Shown piece after piece: positions 1-38,308 of a DNA stretch of 64,000 nt. Within the stretch, counting starts at the first letter, position 1. Each line of letters opens with the position of its first letter. Below the pieces are notes generated by a model that had not been told where the DNA came from, did not search any database, and saw nothing but the letters and a program-made list of their open reading frames with translations. Origin of the DNA: Effrenium voratum (taxonomy: Eukaryota > Sar > Dinophyceae > Suessiales > Symbiodiniaceae); the NCBI GenBank assembly GCA_963377175.1, contig CAUJNA010002146.1, positions 232,001 to 296,000 on the forward strand. Direction: 5' to 3'. The translations under genes were made by a program, and so were the position numbers.

Positions 1-145
1 TGTACTTGGGGAGTTCAAAAAAGTTCAAAATCCCGGGTGCCGAAAGTGATGTTTCTTCACTTGGGGAGTTCAAAAAGTTCAAGATCTTGGGTCCCCAAAG
101 TGATGTTTCAATCACTCCCAAAAGGGTGCCCTCAAAAAAGGACAC

Positions 146-6522
<6,377 letters not shown>

Positions 6523-7220
6523 CTGTCATCTTTTGCCTTGCGTGTTGATTTATGGCAAAAAAAGCCACTGGCAAACTTAACGTGGAAGCTCCTAATATCC
6601 CCCTCCGAAAGCATTTTCCCTGGGTTCCCTGGGGACTCACGGAGAATGACCCCGATTTCTGCCAAGTTCCATGTTAGCAGAGTCAAGCCGGTCTTTCATC
6701 AACCTGGCACTTCCTGGGTCACCCGAAGCTCTACTAACCTGGAACCTCCCCCCCCCCAAAAAAAAACAGCTTCCAGCATATTTTTAGTGCCCTCCAATGA
6801 AGGACATTTGACGTCACTTACGCCAGTGTCGGTCCCCGCTGCGTGAGTGTCATTCGCGTGTCGCTGCAGCTCCATTTGCCCAACGTCGGTCCCCCCCCCC
6901 CCGTGTGAGTGTCATTCGCATTCACGTGTCGCTGCAGCTCTTTGCCCGGACTGAGGAGGGATCTGCTGAAGAGGGCAACCCTGAGGGTCTAAGTGCCCTT
7001 TAAGTGGCCTAGGTGACCTCTTTGATGTAGGACTAAGTGCCCTTATTTTGAACACGGATCATAGCACCCAAAAAATGGATCGAGGGCACTGAAATGAAGC
7101 TGGTTGCTGTAGTTCTAAGATTATGAAAGGGAGTGTCCCCCTGAAGTACACCAAGGGATTTCCTTTTCCAACACAACCAGCCTTGGGCTTTAATCGGCGG
7201 GGTCTAGACATGGCGTCCAT

Positions 7221-7348
7221 GGCGTGCTGAGGTTGCTGCAAGTTCCATTCCCTTCTCTGCCTTCGTCACAGCCAAAAGATCCTTCCTGCAGAAGCCGTGT
7301 GGCTGGGACGGATTCCGAGTGGATCTGACGGCTTGTTCGCTGAACCAC
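7221..7348 (-). CDS. Possible exon with CDEGREGNGTC
   Basis: Acceptor ccggag|gtg. It reads VVQRTSRQIHSESVPAT and later GCDEGREGNGTCSNL. In phase with exon 7602-7534, but third-position GC is ordinary and the 3' limit is not fixed. Confidence 0.32.
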
Positions 7349-7533
7349 CTCCGGCCTCCCCCCCATCAAGCTCGGGGAGGGACCCTTTCCCGGAAAGCAA
7401 TCCTTGACACACCTGTGAATCTCCAAAAGAGGGAAACCATCTTTGGGTTGACTCTGAAGGGCGGCCCCCCTCCAGAAGAAAACCCAACCAAGGTTCCCGT
7501 GGCTTTGCGCGTGCGTTGAGTTCCCGGAATGGC

Positions 7534-26758
<19,225 letters not shown>

Positions 26759-28004
26759 CTTTTTCGTTGCCTACATGCCGCCTACCAGGTACAGGAGTGC
26801 TCCAATTCCATGGCAACCGATTCGGGTCATGACCCGGGGTGCCCTAGGTCTGGTACCGAATTCAGAAATCAAAGGACCCCCGCCCCCAAAGCCATCTGAG
26901 GTACTTGGACCTGGGTATAGCAGGATAGAGTTTCGACCCCTAGATCTTGCGTCACCCAGTGCTTCAAGTTACACAATATGATGCGTAACCAGGGCTCCTT
27001 ACCTCTAGGTTTTACATGGTGTCCCCTGGTTTCCTACCATAGTCGTATCTGGAAGAACTGGGTCATGTTCCCTGCTACCTGACTCGACCCATTGGGGTGT
27101 TTGGTCATCCGTTTTTAAGGCACCCCTTTTGGATGGTGTTCAAGTAAAATCAACCGATTGTCTTAGGTTCCCCCCCTATTTTGAGACAAACCCGTCTGTT
27201 GTGAGTCGGAGCAACCCTGAGATTCATTTCAATGAGCTTGATCGATGCTTTGCATCAGCTCTGTCTGCGTTCCACGCCAGTTGCCGGCTCACTGTCGACC
27301 CCCTGAATTCTTTGCACTGGTGGCAACTTGTCTTTACAATCGATTGCTTCCACGTGCCGGATTCGCTGAAATATACGACAGTCTTGATTCTTGATCACTT
27401 TGGTTGAAGCCCAACTGAGCAGCGCGCGCAATCCATGCTGTTTGATTCTGCCAAAAGGGCCATGCGCTCGAGTTTGCCCTATTACACGTGGTAGTAGAAG
27501 CGTAATTTAACTTTGATTAGTTGTGTAAATGTGTGTTTTGGGAGCTTGTTTAACCAGGCTGTCTGTAGCTGCCGTGGTCAACCTTCAACCCTGACCCGGG
27601 ATCAAGACTTTGGTCGTATGTTTTACAGTATGCCAGGTGTGGAAGTGACATCTAAGTTGTCGAATCGGTGGTTTTGGACCTGCGAAAGAATCTTGGAGCG
27701 TGTGCTTTCGATGTAAACCCCCAGTTTTGGATCCCTGGTACGCAAACAGAACACAACCGATTTGGATTGACCATGTTCAGCAATCCCTTCTAAGGTAGCG
27801 TTAAATGTCTGGCAACCCTTCAGTTTCGTTTGGTTCTTTTAGAGCCATGGTCAACCATACGTGTTTCCACTACAGCGCCCCGAGCTTTTGCGGGAACATG
27901 CGGGAACTGTAGGGGGGGTGCTTGTCCCCCTTCCGCGTCCCATTTCTCCCAAATGAACCATCGACAAACGCTTCTAGTGAGTCTCCCCCATGTCCATTTC
28001 TTCC

Positions 28005-28072
28005 AGACGAGCAAGAAACATAATGGTGAACCGCACGTGGAAGCCGACCGGGCCGCTCATCAGCCTTACCAT
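28005..28072 (-). CDS. Possible first exon of gene D
   Basis: ATG at 28072-28070 (cctgggATGG) opens MVRLMSGPVGFHVRFTIMFL with high third-position GC. A GC donor (CTT|GCTC) or a GA donor further on would join exon 26758 in phase 0. The hydrophobicity is only modest for a signal peptide, and the frame is also open upstream, so this may be an internal exon or noise. The 3' limit is approximate. Confidence 0.3.
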
Positions 28073-29090
28073 CCCAGGAACTCCTGGCGGGCGCAGTTTG
28101 GGGTATGCTTCGCAGCTGGGTCGAGGGAACCCCAGCCAGCCAGGTCCCACCAACTGCTTTTTGGTTGCCGTACCAGGACTTCGGACATGGCAAACCAAGT
28201 TCTTGAACTGGGTGCTGGCACAAGGCTGGGATTTGTTCAGGGACCAAGGTGGACCTCATCGCGGGGATCGATCCGACTTTTCGGTCCAATGAGGCCGTGA
28301 GCACCACGAGTGCTCCAAGAGAAAACGATGGAGCCAACCCCCCCTTCTGGCCCTTCTGGTACCCCTCTTTTCACATTCACGGTCCATGCATGTTAAAAAA
28401 AAGCGGGTACCAGAAGGGGTGGCCTTTACCGGGTTGTTCTCTGGAAGTGGACGGAAGGTCTCTGCAAGATAGTCTTTCCAACCCCTTTTGTCCACTTCGA
28501 CTGTCCCAGTGGTGGATCCCAGTTGCCGCTAGAGCCTCTTGGTACCAACAAAAGGTGGTTTGCTGGGTTACCTGCTGTACAGGGAAACGGAATCATCGGC
28601 GACTTTCAAAACCAATGATGCTTTGGGACTTGGTCGCGATGCGGGTTCTGCATAGGGTCCGAATCGAAGTGGAATCATGGTAGGGCTCATGACTCGTGAC
28701 CCATCCAGAAATCTCCTGGGACGAGGTCGTGCCTCCAAACACCGGTGAGCTCATTTGTCCAGAGGCCATGCTCGTGCCAAAACAAAGCCGACCAATTGGG
28801 TGAGGTAGACGTGTTCGCCCTTTCAACGTATGGCTTGTTTTACATATCGGTGAATCCTTGAACTGGCTTGGCCAGGTGGTGTTGACCCCTGGCGGATGAA
28901 TAACCCTCTCTTGTTCAAGGCTGTCCTCTTTTCCCTTACAAACCTACTTGCCAAGCTGTCAACACAGTAGTGGGAACCCCTAGGCCACGCCCCAGACACA
29001 CCTGCTTGATTCAGAACTATAAAAAAAAAGCTCTTGCCCACTGGGCCACCCTGTAGGACCAGCTGATTGATCCGGGGTCACAGCTTCAGC
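28073..29090. other. Gap between genes C and D
   Basis: About 1 kb with no credible exon. It must contain the 3' UTR of gene C and the promoter of gene D. No regulatory motif recognised. Confidence 0.35.
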
Positions 29091-29144
29091 TCAGATCTCC
29101 TCCCCCAGGCGGCGCCGCAAGTCCATGTCCGGATCGTTGAAGCC
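29091..29144 (-). CDS. Gene C last exon and stop
   Basis: Acceptor ctctcag|ggc; GFNDPDMDLRRRLGEEI then TGA. An alternative acceptor 34 bp upstream (tttttcgtcgcag) would change the phase. Confidence 0.5.
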   Translation of the reverse strand, partial: GFNDPDMDLRRRLGEEI

Positions 29145-32100
29145 CTGAGAGGCGTTTCGCGGAAAACACGGCGGCCCCCTGCGACGAAAAACCGAGGGGA
29201 CTCGGCCTTCAGGGATCGTATTTGTTGATGGACTCTTCTTGCACGAGGGTAGTGATTAGGGGCTGAAGAAGTACGAACATCTTGAAACAAATTGGTTTTC
29301 CAAGTACCCCACAAGCCCGGCTCTCTACTTGTTTAGGCCTTTTAGTGCATCAATTCTATTGCTCCAAGGTGTGCCCAAACCTCGGTTTCGTGCCCAGAAG
29401 CAATCAATGATGACTTTGAGGGCCTATGAGGAATTGATTGGAGTTCTCCACTGGAGGGCTCAGGGCACGGTTTTCCCGGATACATGAACCTGATGTCTTT
29501 TTCTTAGGGGGCACGCTTCCTCCAAAGTGACTTGGATCCTCAAGATTGGACACTCCCAAGAAAGTCAACGAGGACCAAGGTCTTTCCAGGACGTCCGGAT
29601 CCCACGACTCGTGCAATTCATCCCGGCCTGCAGAAAAGTCATGGCAAAGATGCCCACCTACCGTCAGCCCGGTGGTTTGGACTGGGTTCAAACCAAACCA
29701 CCAATGACCCGACCATTGCTTTTGGGGCTACCCTAAATTGGTTGGGTGCTTAGGGTGCTTTCCCAACTACCATAAGGACTTGGGCTCAAATGCCAAAACC
29801 GCCAATCCAACCACGAATTCGGGGGTTGCATGTGGGCAAATGATCTAGCCGCACACCACTTTTGGTGATTTGCCGACCATTTTGTGCAAGCAACCCGAAC
29901 TACCAACTGACACCCAGAAGCCAGTGGTATTGCCAAGGCCAGATCTTTGCCTTGTTCACGTTGATCAAAGACTGCTCTTGTAGGGCGCCCGTCCCCACAT
30001 TAGTTTACTTGGATCTTTCCAAGACACCAAGCGGGGCCCAGGAAATAAGTCTACCAATGGTTACTTATAGAGGGAAAGGAATCACTCGGTTGGGTTGGCT
30101 TCAGAAGTTTGTTGAGTAGAAAAGCATGTTTTTGTTGTTGTTTCTCTCAGCAATCGACCCTGCCAAAATGGGGTTGACGTCTATCTACCATAGGATGCTT
30201 TCTTCTCGCCATCTCCTCGTTTTGATGGTTTGCCTTGTCTCGCATGGGCCACACATGGCCATACCAACACCAGCGCAGCAAGCTCGATGAGCGTGAAGGT
30301 TGATGTCCCGAGAGGAGCCGCTCTACCCAATAAACCAAGTAAAAGAAAGGCTAGCTTTGAAAGAAAACTATTTCCAAAAAAGAGAAGGAAGCAACGCAAA
30401 GGTTGGTGGGGAGAGCCCTGCAAAATAACTCGCGGATCAAGCAACTAGCAGATTGGATGTTTAACCAACCGACCAATCTAGGCCCCTTTGGACCGTTAGG
30501 GTAGGCTATAACCATGGATACAACTGGGGTTAGTCTCCTGACCCTGTAAATGGGACTTAACCACCCAAGTTGCCCGGGAAAGGGGCAAAAGCTTTCCCTT
30601 CCTGCCCCAAGCATCATGACCCAACAACCCAATGCAGACCCCGCAAGAGCCCTTGGGTCACAATCGACTTCCATTTGGCGCAGACATTTCCGAGAAGCTC
30701 CGAAGTCATCCAACAGCTGTCTTTGGTGCTTTGGATGGGGCTCGGCAACCTCTTTTTACGGTTGCTGTTCTTGGGAAACCACGGGGGAATCCACCAATTC
30801 GGGCTCCAAATGCCTACTACACACGGGTATCGAGAAGGACAGCTGAGCCCTCTGAACAAAAAATGAGACAAAATCAACACACGGCACCAAAGGGCCAGAT
30901 TGAGGGGATGGAATGAATCTTAGACTGGATATGGGTTACTTTGAGTTGGGTGGATTACCTAATTTGGGGGGCGGGGCAAATGTTACAGACCTTACTCCCA
31001 TAACCACCTTTATATGTGATAGAACCCCACATCCCGATTCTAAGCGCATCGGCCCAATGAATCTGCAAAAGGCAACCGCACATGCTGTTGACCAAGAACG
31101 TTCTTCCCAAGTGGCTCAAGTACTGAGGTGAGCGATGTGCAATGTTCGACTTTATCCGACCGACTCTTTCTCCAATCTAAGGCAGCTTCCACTGCCCGCA
31201 AACCACCCCATCCAATCTAAAATGGTTTCCACTACCCCCCTGCCCACGTTGGCTTGTCTTGCATATTCAACCAACTTTGTAAGTTGGTAACCATGCACAG
31301 AAAACTGAGGCAACTGGGGTAGTCCCCCCTCCCCCCAGCTTGCTATAAGCTACTAAGTGGTTTAAACAGTCCCTTTGCTGGCTATAACTTAAGTGGATTG
31401 AACACTCAGGATAGTCGTTCTACATCCGATGAAAACCCCTGTAGGGGGGAGTCAATCTGACCCTTGCACTCAACCGCAAGACTTCGCTCTGCGCCTGGGG
31501 CACTTCCTTGTTCCATTCGTCAGGCACCCTGCGTGACAAAACAAAGACATCAGACAGAAGCAATGTATGACCCCTTCCACATATATACATATATATATAT
31601 ATATATTATACATCCCCTTTTGCTTTTGGGGTGTTTTAAATGGAAACCAGAGGAACCAACACTTTTTTGTGGGTCCACTATTTTTCGACACACCCATACA
31701 AATTGCCCCCCTTGTGAACATGGCATGCTGGGAAACCAGCCACCACCCCCTGGCATCCAACATGTCACAGATCGACACATTGGCAACAGCACCCCCCCTT
31801 GTTCAGTGACCATGGTAGAAAACAGGAACCCGTTTTGGGGGGTTGACTATCAGTTGGTGGGGAAGCTCCTTGGGGAAGCCATCAAACAAACCGCAGCAAA
31901 GAAAGGCGCCACTGAACACTGAGGAGAAACCGTACATCCCCACAACCCCCTAAACAACACGCCAAAACAGAAGCATCATATTTTGCTCTGCCTGCCTTTG
32001 GGCGTAGATAATACCTAGCCCTCCTTAGCTATGTACTTGTTTGCAGTTTTGGCCTGGGTTCCCGTCTCCATGACTCCGCCACCTGGACCGACCTGGGGAT

Positions 32101-35100
32101 CTAGAGGGTGGCTGCTTGGATGCACAACCCGAAAAATAGGTTGTGGACAGAAGGGAAGTTTCGCCCGGCTACTTGCTGCGGATGGACAAGACTCTGGAGT
32201 GCATAAGGCGGTTTATCCCAGCGTTAGGTTGCATCCAACCTGGCGGATTCATAGGGCTTTCCTGTCAAAGTGAGTGGGATCCCCTTTCAAAATGTGAGAC
32301 CGCAGGACACCCAAAACCCATAAGAACCTTCACCATGCCCTAAATCACACTCAGCTTTGCCCAAATGCTTGGTTCTGTAACCTGCACTGACCAACATTTT
32401 CAGACAGGTCCTGGAAATCGCAACCACTTCTGTGATAACGGGAGGTCTTGGCATCACGAAAGTGGGAGCCAGCCCGTCATGTGGTTGTGATTTGTGACCC
32501 TTGCCAATATTCAGTGTCCCCAACTGACACTGGATGATTTTGGCGAGTACACCCATTTCTTCATGGCATTTTGGTGAGCGTGCCCCATGTCCACTTTGCT
32601 GACAGTAAATATTAACTTACCAAGCGATTGCAGAGGGTACGTGCGCCAACAAACAGGAAGGGCCCTTCTGACGGTAAGCGCTCTAGGGTAGGGAAAGAGG
32701 GGCTCAGGCGGGAATAGTTTCCTTCTAAGTCGCCCTCAGGGTCACGAACTCCAATGCAGAACATTCCTCAAGGGCCCTCAAAAACAACCCATTTTGAGGC
32801 TCCAAAAACAATTGGGAATCTTGGGGTACGAGTACATCCCAGTTGTCAAGCGCAGTCTGATCCGAGTGGCAGCCACTTGCTGCCTTTGCTCGCCAAATGC
32901 GACTTCTCACCTCGGAAGGTTCGGCAGAAACCTGGAGGGGCGCCAGGGCCAATTTGGTTGGCCTTGCCCACCAAACAACAAGAGAGACCAATCATGAGTC
33001 CGAAAAGGGCTACAAAGCTCAGCCTTCTCACACTGAAACTGATGAGAGGTCCCTTAGCATTTCGGGCCCAGAAAATCACGTCCCGTTGACTGAAAGCTGG
33101 CACAATGCTCCATATGGTCAAGAGGATGGAGGACGAGTGACCAAAGGTTGGATTTCTTTGCACGTGTGCTTTTAGCTGTGAATTCACCCCCCAGACCCTC
33201 AGGGACCCTCAGAGACCCTCAGAGACCCCAAAGCTCTTTTTTTTCAGCCGGACGGAGTCCCAGGAGGTCAGCATGGGGTCCAAAGGGGTGACCATTCGGG
33301 CAGGGTGAAAGTAGATTGGCACAACTTCCTCCCATGTTGATTTGTGACTAAACCCAAACGCGGGGGGGGGGGGGGTTGTGCCCTGAAGCGGGGCAACCGC
33401 ACTTGTACCGGTTTGGAGCAAGGTGGTTTGGAGGTGCTCGGGGGTGGGGGAACTCCCATTTATTCTCCTTCATCCAGGGGAGCAAATCCCACCCAATCCA
33501 ACCACCAACCGGCGGTCATGAACCGTACGACCCAATTTAGATGAAACAAAACTTTTGCTACGTTAAAACCTATATATGGGTATGGGTCAAAATTGAACCA
33601 CCAGGGTACCGCAAAGTCTAGCTCTTGTTTCCATTTTCCAGGGTTCCATGTTGGGAAGCTACTTTTGACCCGCAGCCATACGGGGTGTGTCTTCTTTTAG
33701 GGCACCCCCAATTATGCCGGCACGGTGTTCCTCTGGGCTTCCCTTGAAAACTGAACCCCAAAAAACAGGGATACTTCTTGGTGTTGGTGTCTTGGTGTTG
33801 CTCTTGGTGCCTTGGTTTCCCTTTAAAACCTTTTGGTTTCCTTGTTCCTCGTGGTGTCCCCCAAAAAAGGGAGACTGCCCCCAAAAGAAACCAAAACACA
33901 GACCCACAGACTCATGGCCACACCTTCGGCGCTCACAGGCCAGGCGGCTCCACCAAGGCTCGTCGATGTTTTCCTTATCTCCAGAGTTCCCCAAACCGAA
34001 GCCCCTTTCAAGGCGTTAATGGGATGTACAGCCACTATATAGCCACTACATAGACACTAGCCAGTATATAGCGTATATATATAGTATAGCCACTACATGC
34101 ATATTATATATATATATATGTAACGTACCCCCACCAGATTTTGGTCACGGAGGATCGGGACCTCGCGAAGCGGCCGCCTCATATATTTTTGTTGTTCTGC
34201 GAGCCGAGCAACTGAGAGAAACATGGCAACGGCCAATCACGGTGGCTCAAAGAATGGAATCCCCAACATGGCACCCAGCTGTTAAATTTTGAGCCACACC
34301 CACACAAGCTCACTCTGTGTTGGGGCTGGGGGGCGATCCGTGAGAATTGTTTGCTGAACACTCACGCAAACACATAGGTAGCTTTGGTTTGGGGGTACTG
34401 GAAGTCATCGAGCGAACGGATGGGTCTGGGAAGTCTATGGGGTCCATGTATCCCCTGCTTCAAGCCCAGGACTCAAAAGCCTTGAACTTTGACTTTTGAA
34501 TCCAGCCACTAAACTCACTTCCCAACGAGAGGCTACATCCCGCCCCTTGCGTCCTGCCCATGAACCCCCACCCCCAGACCGCAGTCAAAAGCAACCCATC
34601 TTGAGGGCCAACAAAACTGTTGGGACCGCTAGGGCTATGAGGTTAAACCTCTGTTTGGATGCTTTGCAAGGCAGGGCAAACGAGAGCCAACCAGTTGGAG
34701 AGTGCCTCATGTTGAAAATGGACATGCCCATGGTCCGCCCTCGCACAGAAAAAAATGACCCGTGTGTTGACTAGAGCTCATTTGAAACCATGCCAAAAAA
34801 AGGGCTACAAGTACCACAAACCAAACCGAAACCAACCCCAAGCCAACCCTACACTGACCCAACACCTACCCTTAGACAACCCTAAACCATCCCGGAAAGC
34901 AAACTCGGAGTGCCAACCTCCCAATCTTTAGGAAACCCGTGGGGTGGTTCAGCTTGGAGTTGTTCCTCTCGCGCGGCCAAGCATCTCCGCTCTCGTTCTT
35001 GCACACCGCCAGCAAGCACTGCGAGCAATGCCAATCCTCGTGGAGCTCAAGGTTCATCATGTAGCCTAGGACCATGTCCACCGACGCAGCAAGCCATCCC

Positions 35101-38100
35101 CCCAATACCCGCCTTCTCTCAGGATAGATTTGGAAACACCGGGTTTTGCACATGGCAAGTGCCACGTATTTTAGAGTTGACATCATTGGAGGGTAGGGCT
35201 GAATTGATATAGAATGGTGCGGAGCAGCAAGCCAAAAGTCATAGGACAACCGCGGGTTGTGGTTGGTTCGAACCAACTATGATAGTTGCAAAAATCCACG
35301 CCAGGCACCCCGCGGAGTGAAGACTGGCAACAATGCAGCCCTAGACAGGCTTGGTTTGGAGTAAAGGCGCGGGTGTGGATTGCGGATTTGGTCCATTCAC
35401 AGTACGTTCAGGGATGAAGCCATATCCACGGTTGGTGAAAGTGGATGGCACAAAACAGTCGAATCGGACCCGGGCACATGGAAATGGGGCCACTTTAAGC
35501 ACCTTGGTACCTGAAAAGGGCCGTGTTTGAGGTCCAAACCCTTGCAACAGAACTTCTGACCCTGACGTGGAGGGGTTCTGGCTATGGCCATGGCCACGGG
35601 TGTGCAATTCCAAGTGTCCTCCATACTTAATTCGTTGATCCCTGAGAGCTACACTTGTGGGAGTTCTCATAAACACCTATAAACGGCCTAAGGATATATC
35701 CTCCTACAAAAAGCGTAAGATAAGCTTTTAGCCAACACTTTAGTGGGTGGTCAAAAAAAAACTGACTTACCAAGTGCTTTGAACACACATGGCCCAAGTA
35801 TCCTTTGCGTGTGTGTGTGTGTGTTGTTTGGGGATTCCGCCCCCTGATTGAGGAAAACCCATCCGTCAAAGCTTAGGATCATGATAGTTCCCCAGAACTC
35901 GAATCTAGGTTGTCGATGCTTGAAAGTTGCTTTCCTTTGCCAGAGAAAGCTTTGCGGTTGACTAGATTGCTGAAAACTTGTCATGACTCTTCGGTCCAGA
36001 TCGGCTTCTCTGCTTGGCGCGACCAGATTGACAGATCCGCTGAACTGTATTCAAACCAGCCCATTTCAGCACAAGCACCGAACATAAAGCCAGCTGCTGC
36101 CTGGTTTGGACCAGTTCCATGATGCAACAGCGAATCAACCCAGAAGTAATCAATACCTGGTAGAGTGGCCTACCCCATGTATCCTCGCCATTGGCTGGGA
36201 CTGTCCCAGCCAGCCTTCACTTCCGTGAAAGTAGATGGCGCAATTCCCTGCAAACAAAAGTCGCCAAAATGAGCTTGAATAGTACCATCTTTTCTCACGC
36301 CGCGCTAACCTTCACGTAAGCTCGAAAGTTTGATTGTTCCAGGATATGAAAGCTTCCAGGATTGTCCACTTTGTCACTGGAATCCTTACAGGCGGGGTTG
36401 GCCCAAAAATACAGCCGATTCCTTTGTGGACTGATCTCTGACGAATTCTGAAGGGCAACAAGGGCCCTTGTTTTGACCTCCCTGGCAACTTTTTTACTTT
36501 TTTTATACTTTCAACAATCCGCGTGCGTTTCTCTTTCCAGAAAACCCTTTGGTGGACATGGGAATTCAGAATTCAGGTCAAAGCCCTTCCAATGATACAT
36601 CTTCCCAATTCCTGGAATCCCAGACCCAGGACACCATACCTGATCTCCCGAAAGCATAAGGGTTGAAAGGGAGGTCTTAACAGAAAGTCTCTGGGGGTGA
36701 TCTCCCAAGTCCGAAGTTCAGCTCAGGAACTTGCCCAGAGCATCCAGGACACTTCAAATGGGTCGACCGGTCGAGCGGTATCAAAGGGACACCAGGAAAT
36801 ACCAACTCCAATAGCTGCTTTTCTGGAGGCCCGGGTAGAAGTCGTGAGCCTTTGGGTGGCATAGGGACTTTTCTGATCAAAATGGAGACTTTCAATCATT
36901 CATGGCCAAATGGTGCCCAGAGTAAGGTCGAACTCTTGCACATGAGGATGAAGCAGCAACGGCAAATTCATGTCCAAAAATCTGAAATGCAAACCGAATT
37001 GGATCCCCAAGCAAAGGGTCCTCCGCATCGTGAGCTCGAGTCCCCGAATCCCCAACTCGGTGAGCTTGACACCTGTAAAACGCTGCATCCGCCAGGAAGC
37101 GGTTTGCGTGGCCAAGGGAGACCGGGTTGTCCAGCATGCCGTAGTCCTGGCAAGGTGCCAACAAACAAATATCTGACTGAAGTAGGAATCCAATATCTTG
37201 TTTCTCTTTGAAGCCCCTTTCCAAGACACCCCAAAAAGGGTACTGCATTTGCCCTGTTACCCACCCAACTAACTTCGCGCAAAGCTCTGAACATGGAAGT
37301 CCAACTGCTTCCTTGCCTCCATTTTGGTATTGGCCAAAACTTGAACGAAAAGCCAGAAATCAAGAGGGCTTCCGTGCCAGTGTATGGTTGGGACTATCGC
37401 GTAACCATCATCTACCCGCGATTTGATGGCTCGAATGGGCTTGTCTCTTTTAGTGGACCCCCAACCTGGTTTCGGTTTTCCTTTTGGCTTCCCTCACTTG
37501 CTGAGTGGATTGCCCAAACTTTATAGTTACCACTAAAATGGTCTTCCCAAACAGTTTAAAGTTCATGAACTCAGGAAGAGAGTTCCCCATAAAACCCACC
37601 AACACAGGGGGCCAGGAGGTAACTCCAAAAAGAACAGGCCACCCACACCCGCCGTCCTTCAGGATGGGGCGCATGCGCTCGTCGTCCAGCGACGCCTCCG
37701 CCATCCGCTCCGTGCGACTCTTGGGCTTCGCCACTGGCGAGTCGAGCGGCGGATGACTCGGTGCGTCTGGTTCTGCTCCCCCTTGGAGATTGGTGGATGT
37801 TTAAGGGGAATGGGGTATTTAAGCGGAATGGAAGGGAAAACCTTTGCCAATTTAGGGGTGGGTGAAGGAACAACATTTGCCATTTTTCGGGACCCTCCAC
37901 TCCCCTGTAAACTCATGGATCCCAAAAAGGGGGTTGTGCTAAAGAGGAGATTCCTCTAGTGGATGCTTCGCGGCGTCATGTGTTGGGGGCATGATGTCAA
38001 CCAAAAGACGAACACAAAGAGTATTTACCACTGGAAGCTTGTATGTAGGTATGTGTGTATGTATGTATGCCTGGATGCATGGATGCATGGATGCACTTAT

Positions 38101-38308
38101 GCATGTAGGTTGATGCACGGAGGAAGGGATGGACGGATGGATCCTACGGACGTATAGACGTATAAGCTCAGGTGATATCCGGGGAAAAAAACAAAAAAAC
38201 AGCTTTTTGGGAGGCAGGATGCAGCGGCCGCCCTTCACTCTCCCGCCTGGCGGGGTCGGAGCCGGCGGGAGTCCAAGGGCCGAGGGCCTTCGACCCATGA
38301 GCATCAGC
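29091..38308 (-). CDS. Gene C: C-terminal 188 residues of an unrecognised protein, 7 exons
   Basis: Exons 38308-38239, 37733-37657, 37146-37073, 35112-34937, 33978-33924, 31528-31468 and 29144-29091 total 567 nt and join without a phase break to a TGA at 29093-29091. Donors are four GT, one GA (37657) and one GC (31468). The protein runs from a Gly/Pro-rich stretch through basic RTERMAEASLDDERMRPILK, an alanine/leucine-rich helical region (GHANRFLADAAFY, GGWLAASVDMVLGYMMNLEL), a cysteine cluster WHCSQCLLAVC, a tryptophan-rich part (EPWWSRLACERR), to the acidic-basic end DPDMDLRRRLGEEI. No signal peptide is visible because the 5' exons (between 39.9 and 38.3 kb) were not found. No family recognised. 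It lies directly downstream of gene B on the same strand. Confidence 0.55.
31468..31528 (-). CDS. Gene C exon
   Basis: Strong acceptor tttgttttgtcacgcag|g, GC donor GAGT|GCAAGG. It encodes VPDEWNKEVPQAQSEVLRLS. Confidence 0.55.
31580..31608. repeat. AT microsatellite
   Basis: Short TA run 50 bp upstream of the gene C exon 31528-31468. Confidence 0.9.
31634..31705. repeat. Dispersed repeat, copy also at 62640-62720
   Basis: Shares AACCAGAGGAACCAACA / AACCAACGG and the end TTTTC(G/A)(A/G)ACACACCCATA. Its conceptual minus-strand translation GVSKNSGP/GVSENRSP is the kind of repeat-derived peptide I recall from Symbiodinium-type genomes. A solo end lies near 17685. Confidence 0.6.
33924..33978 (-). 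CDS. Gene C exon
   Basis: Acceptor ctggag|at, donor CGAAG|GTGTGG. It encodes KENIDEPWWSRLACERR. Confidence 0.48.
34041..34122. repeat. Short tandem and AT repeat
   Basis: Three near-copies of AGCCACTATATAG-like sequence running into TA dinucleotides, in a gene C intron. Confidence 0.8.
34937..35112 (-). CDS. Gene C exon, cysteine cluster
   Basis: Acceptor gagaag|g, GT donor ACGG|GTTTCC, 58 codons. It holds SVDMVLGYMMNLELHEDW followed by HCSQCLLAVCKNESGDAW. The spaced cysteines (CxxC and a third five residues on) could bind metal or form disulfides. Confidence 0.68.
37073..37146 (-). CDS. Gene C exon
   Basis: Acceptor tgccag|gac and donor TTACAG|GTGTCA, both strong. It encodes DYGMLDNPVSLGHANRFLAD then AAFY. 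Confidence 0.65.
37492..37582. mobile_element. MITE-like element with CTCACTT(C)CTGAGT ends (gene C intron)
   Basis: 91 bp starting CTCACTTGCTGAGTGGATTG and ending GAACTCAGGAAGAGAG, with an inner ACTAAAATGGTCTTCC ... GTTTAAAGT phrase shared with the other copies. Non-coding. It begins 74 bp past the donor at 37657. Confidence 0.75.
37657..37733 (-). CDS. Gene C exon
   Basis: Acceptor cgccag|tg, GA donor TGAAG|GACG. It encodes AKPKSRTERMAEASLDDERM then RPILK, charged and GC3-rich. Confidence 0.58.
38239..38308 (-). CDS. Gene C exon (first found)
   Basis: Acceptor gccgcag|gct, GT donor GAGA|GTGAAG. It encodes ADAHGSKALGPWTPAGSDPA. A second open frame starting with ATG exists here; the chosen one has better codon third positions and phase. 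Confidence 0.48.

Noticed and set aside
27129..27716. Two plus-strand frames of 92 and 67 codons
   Set aside because: They look mildly protein-like but lack splice support, bias or known motifs.
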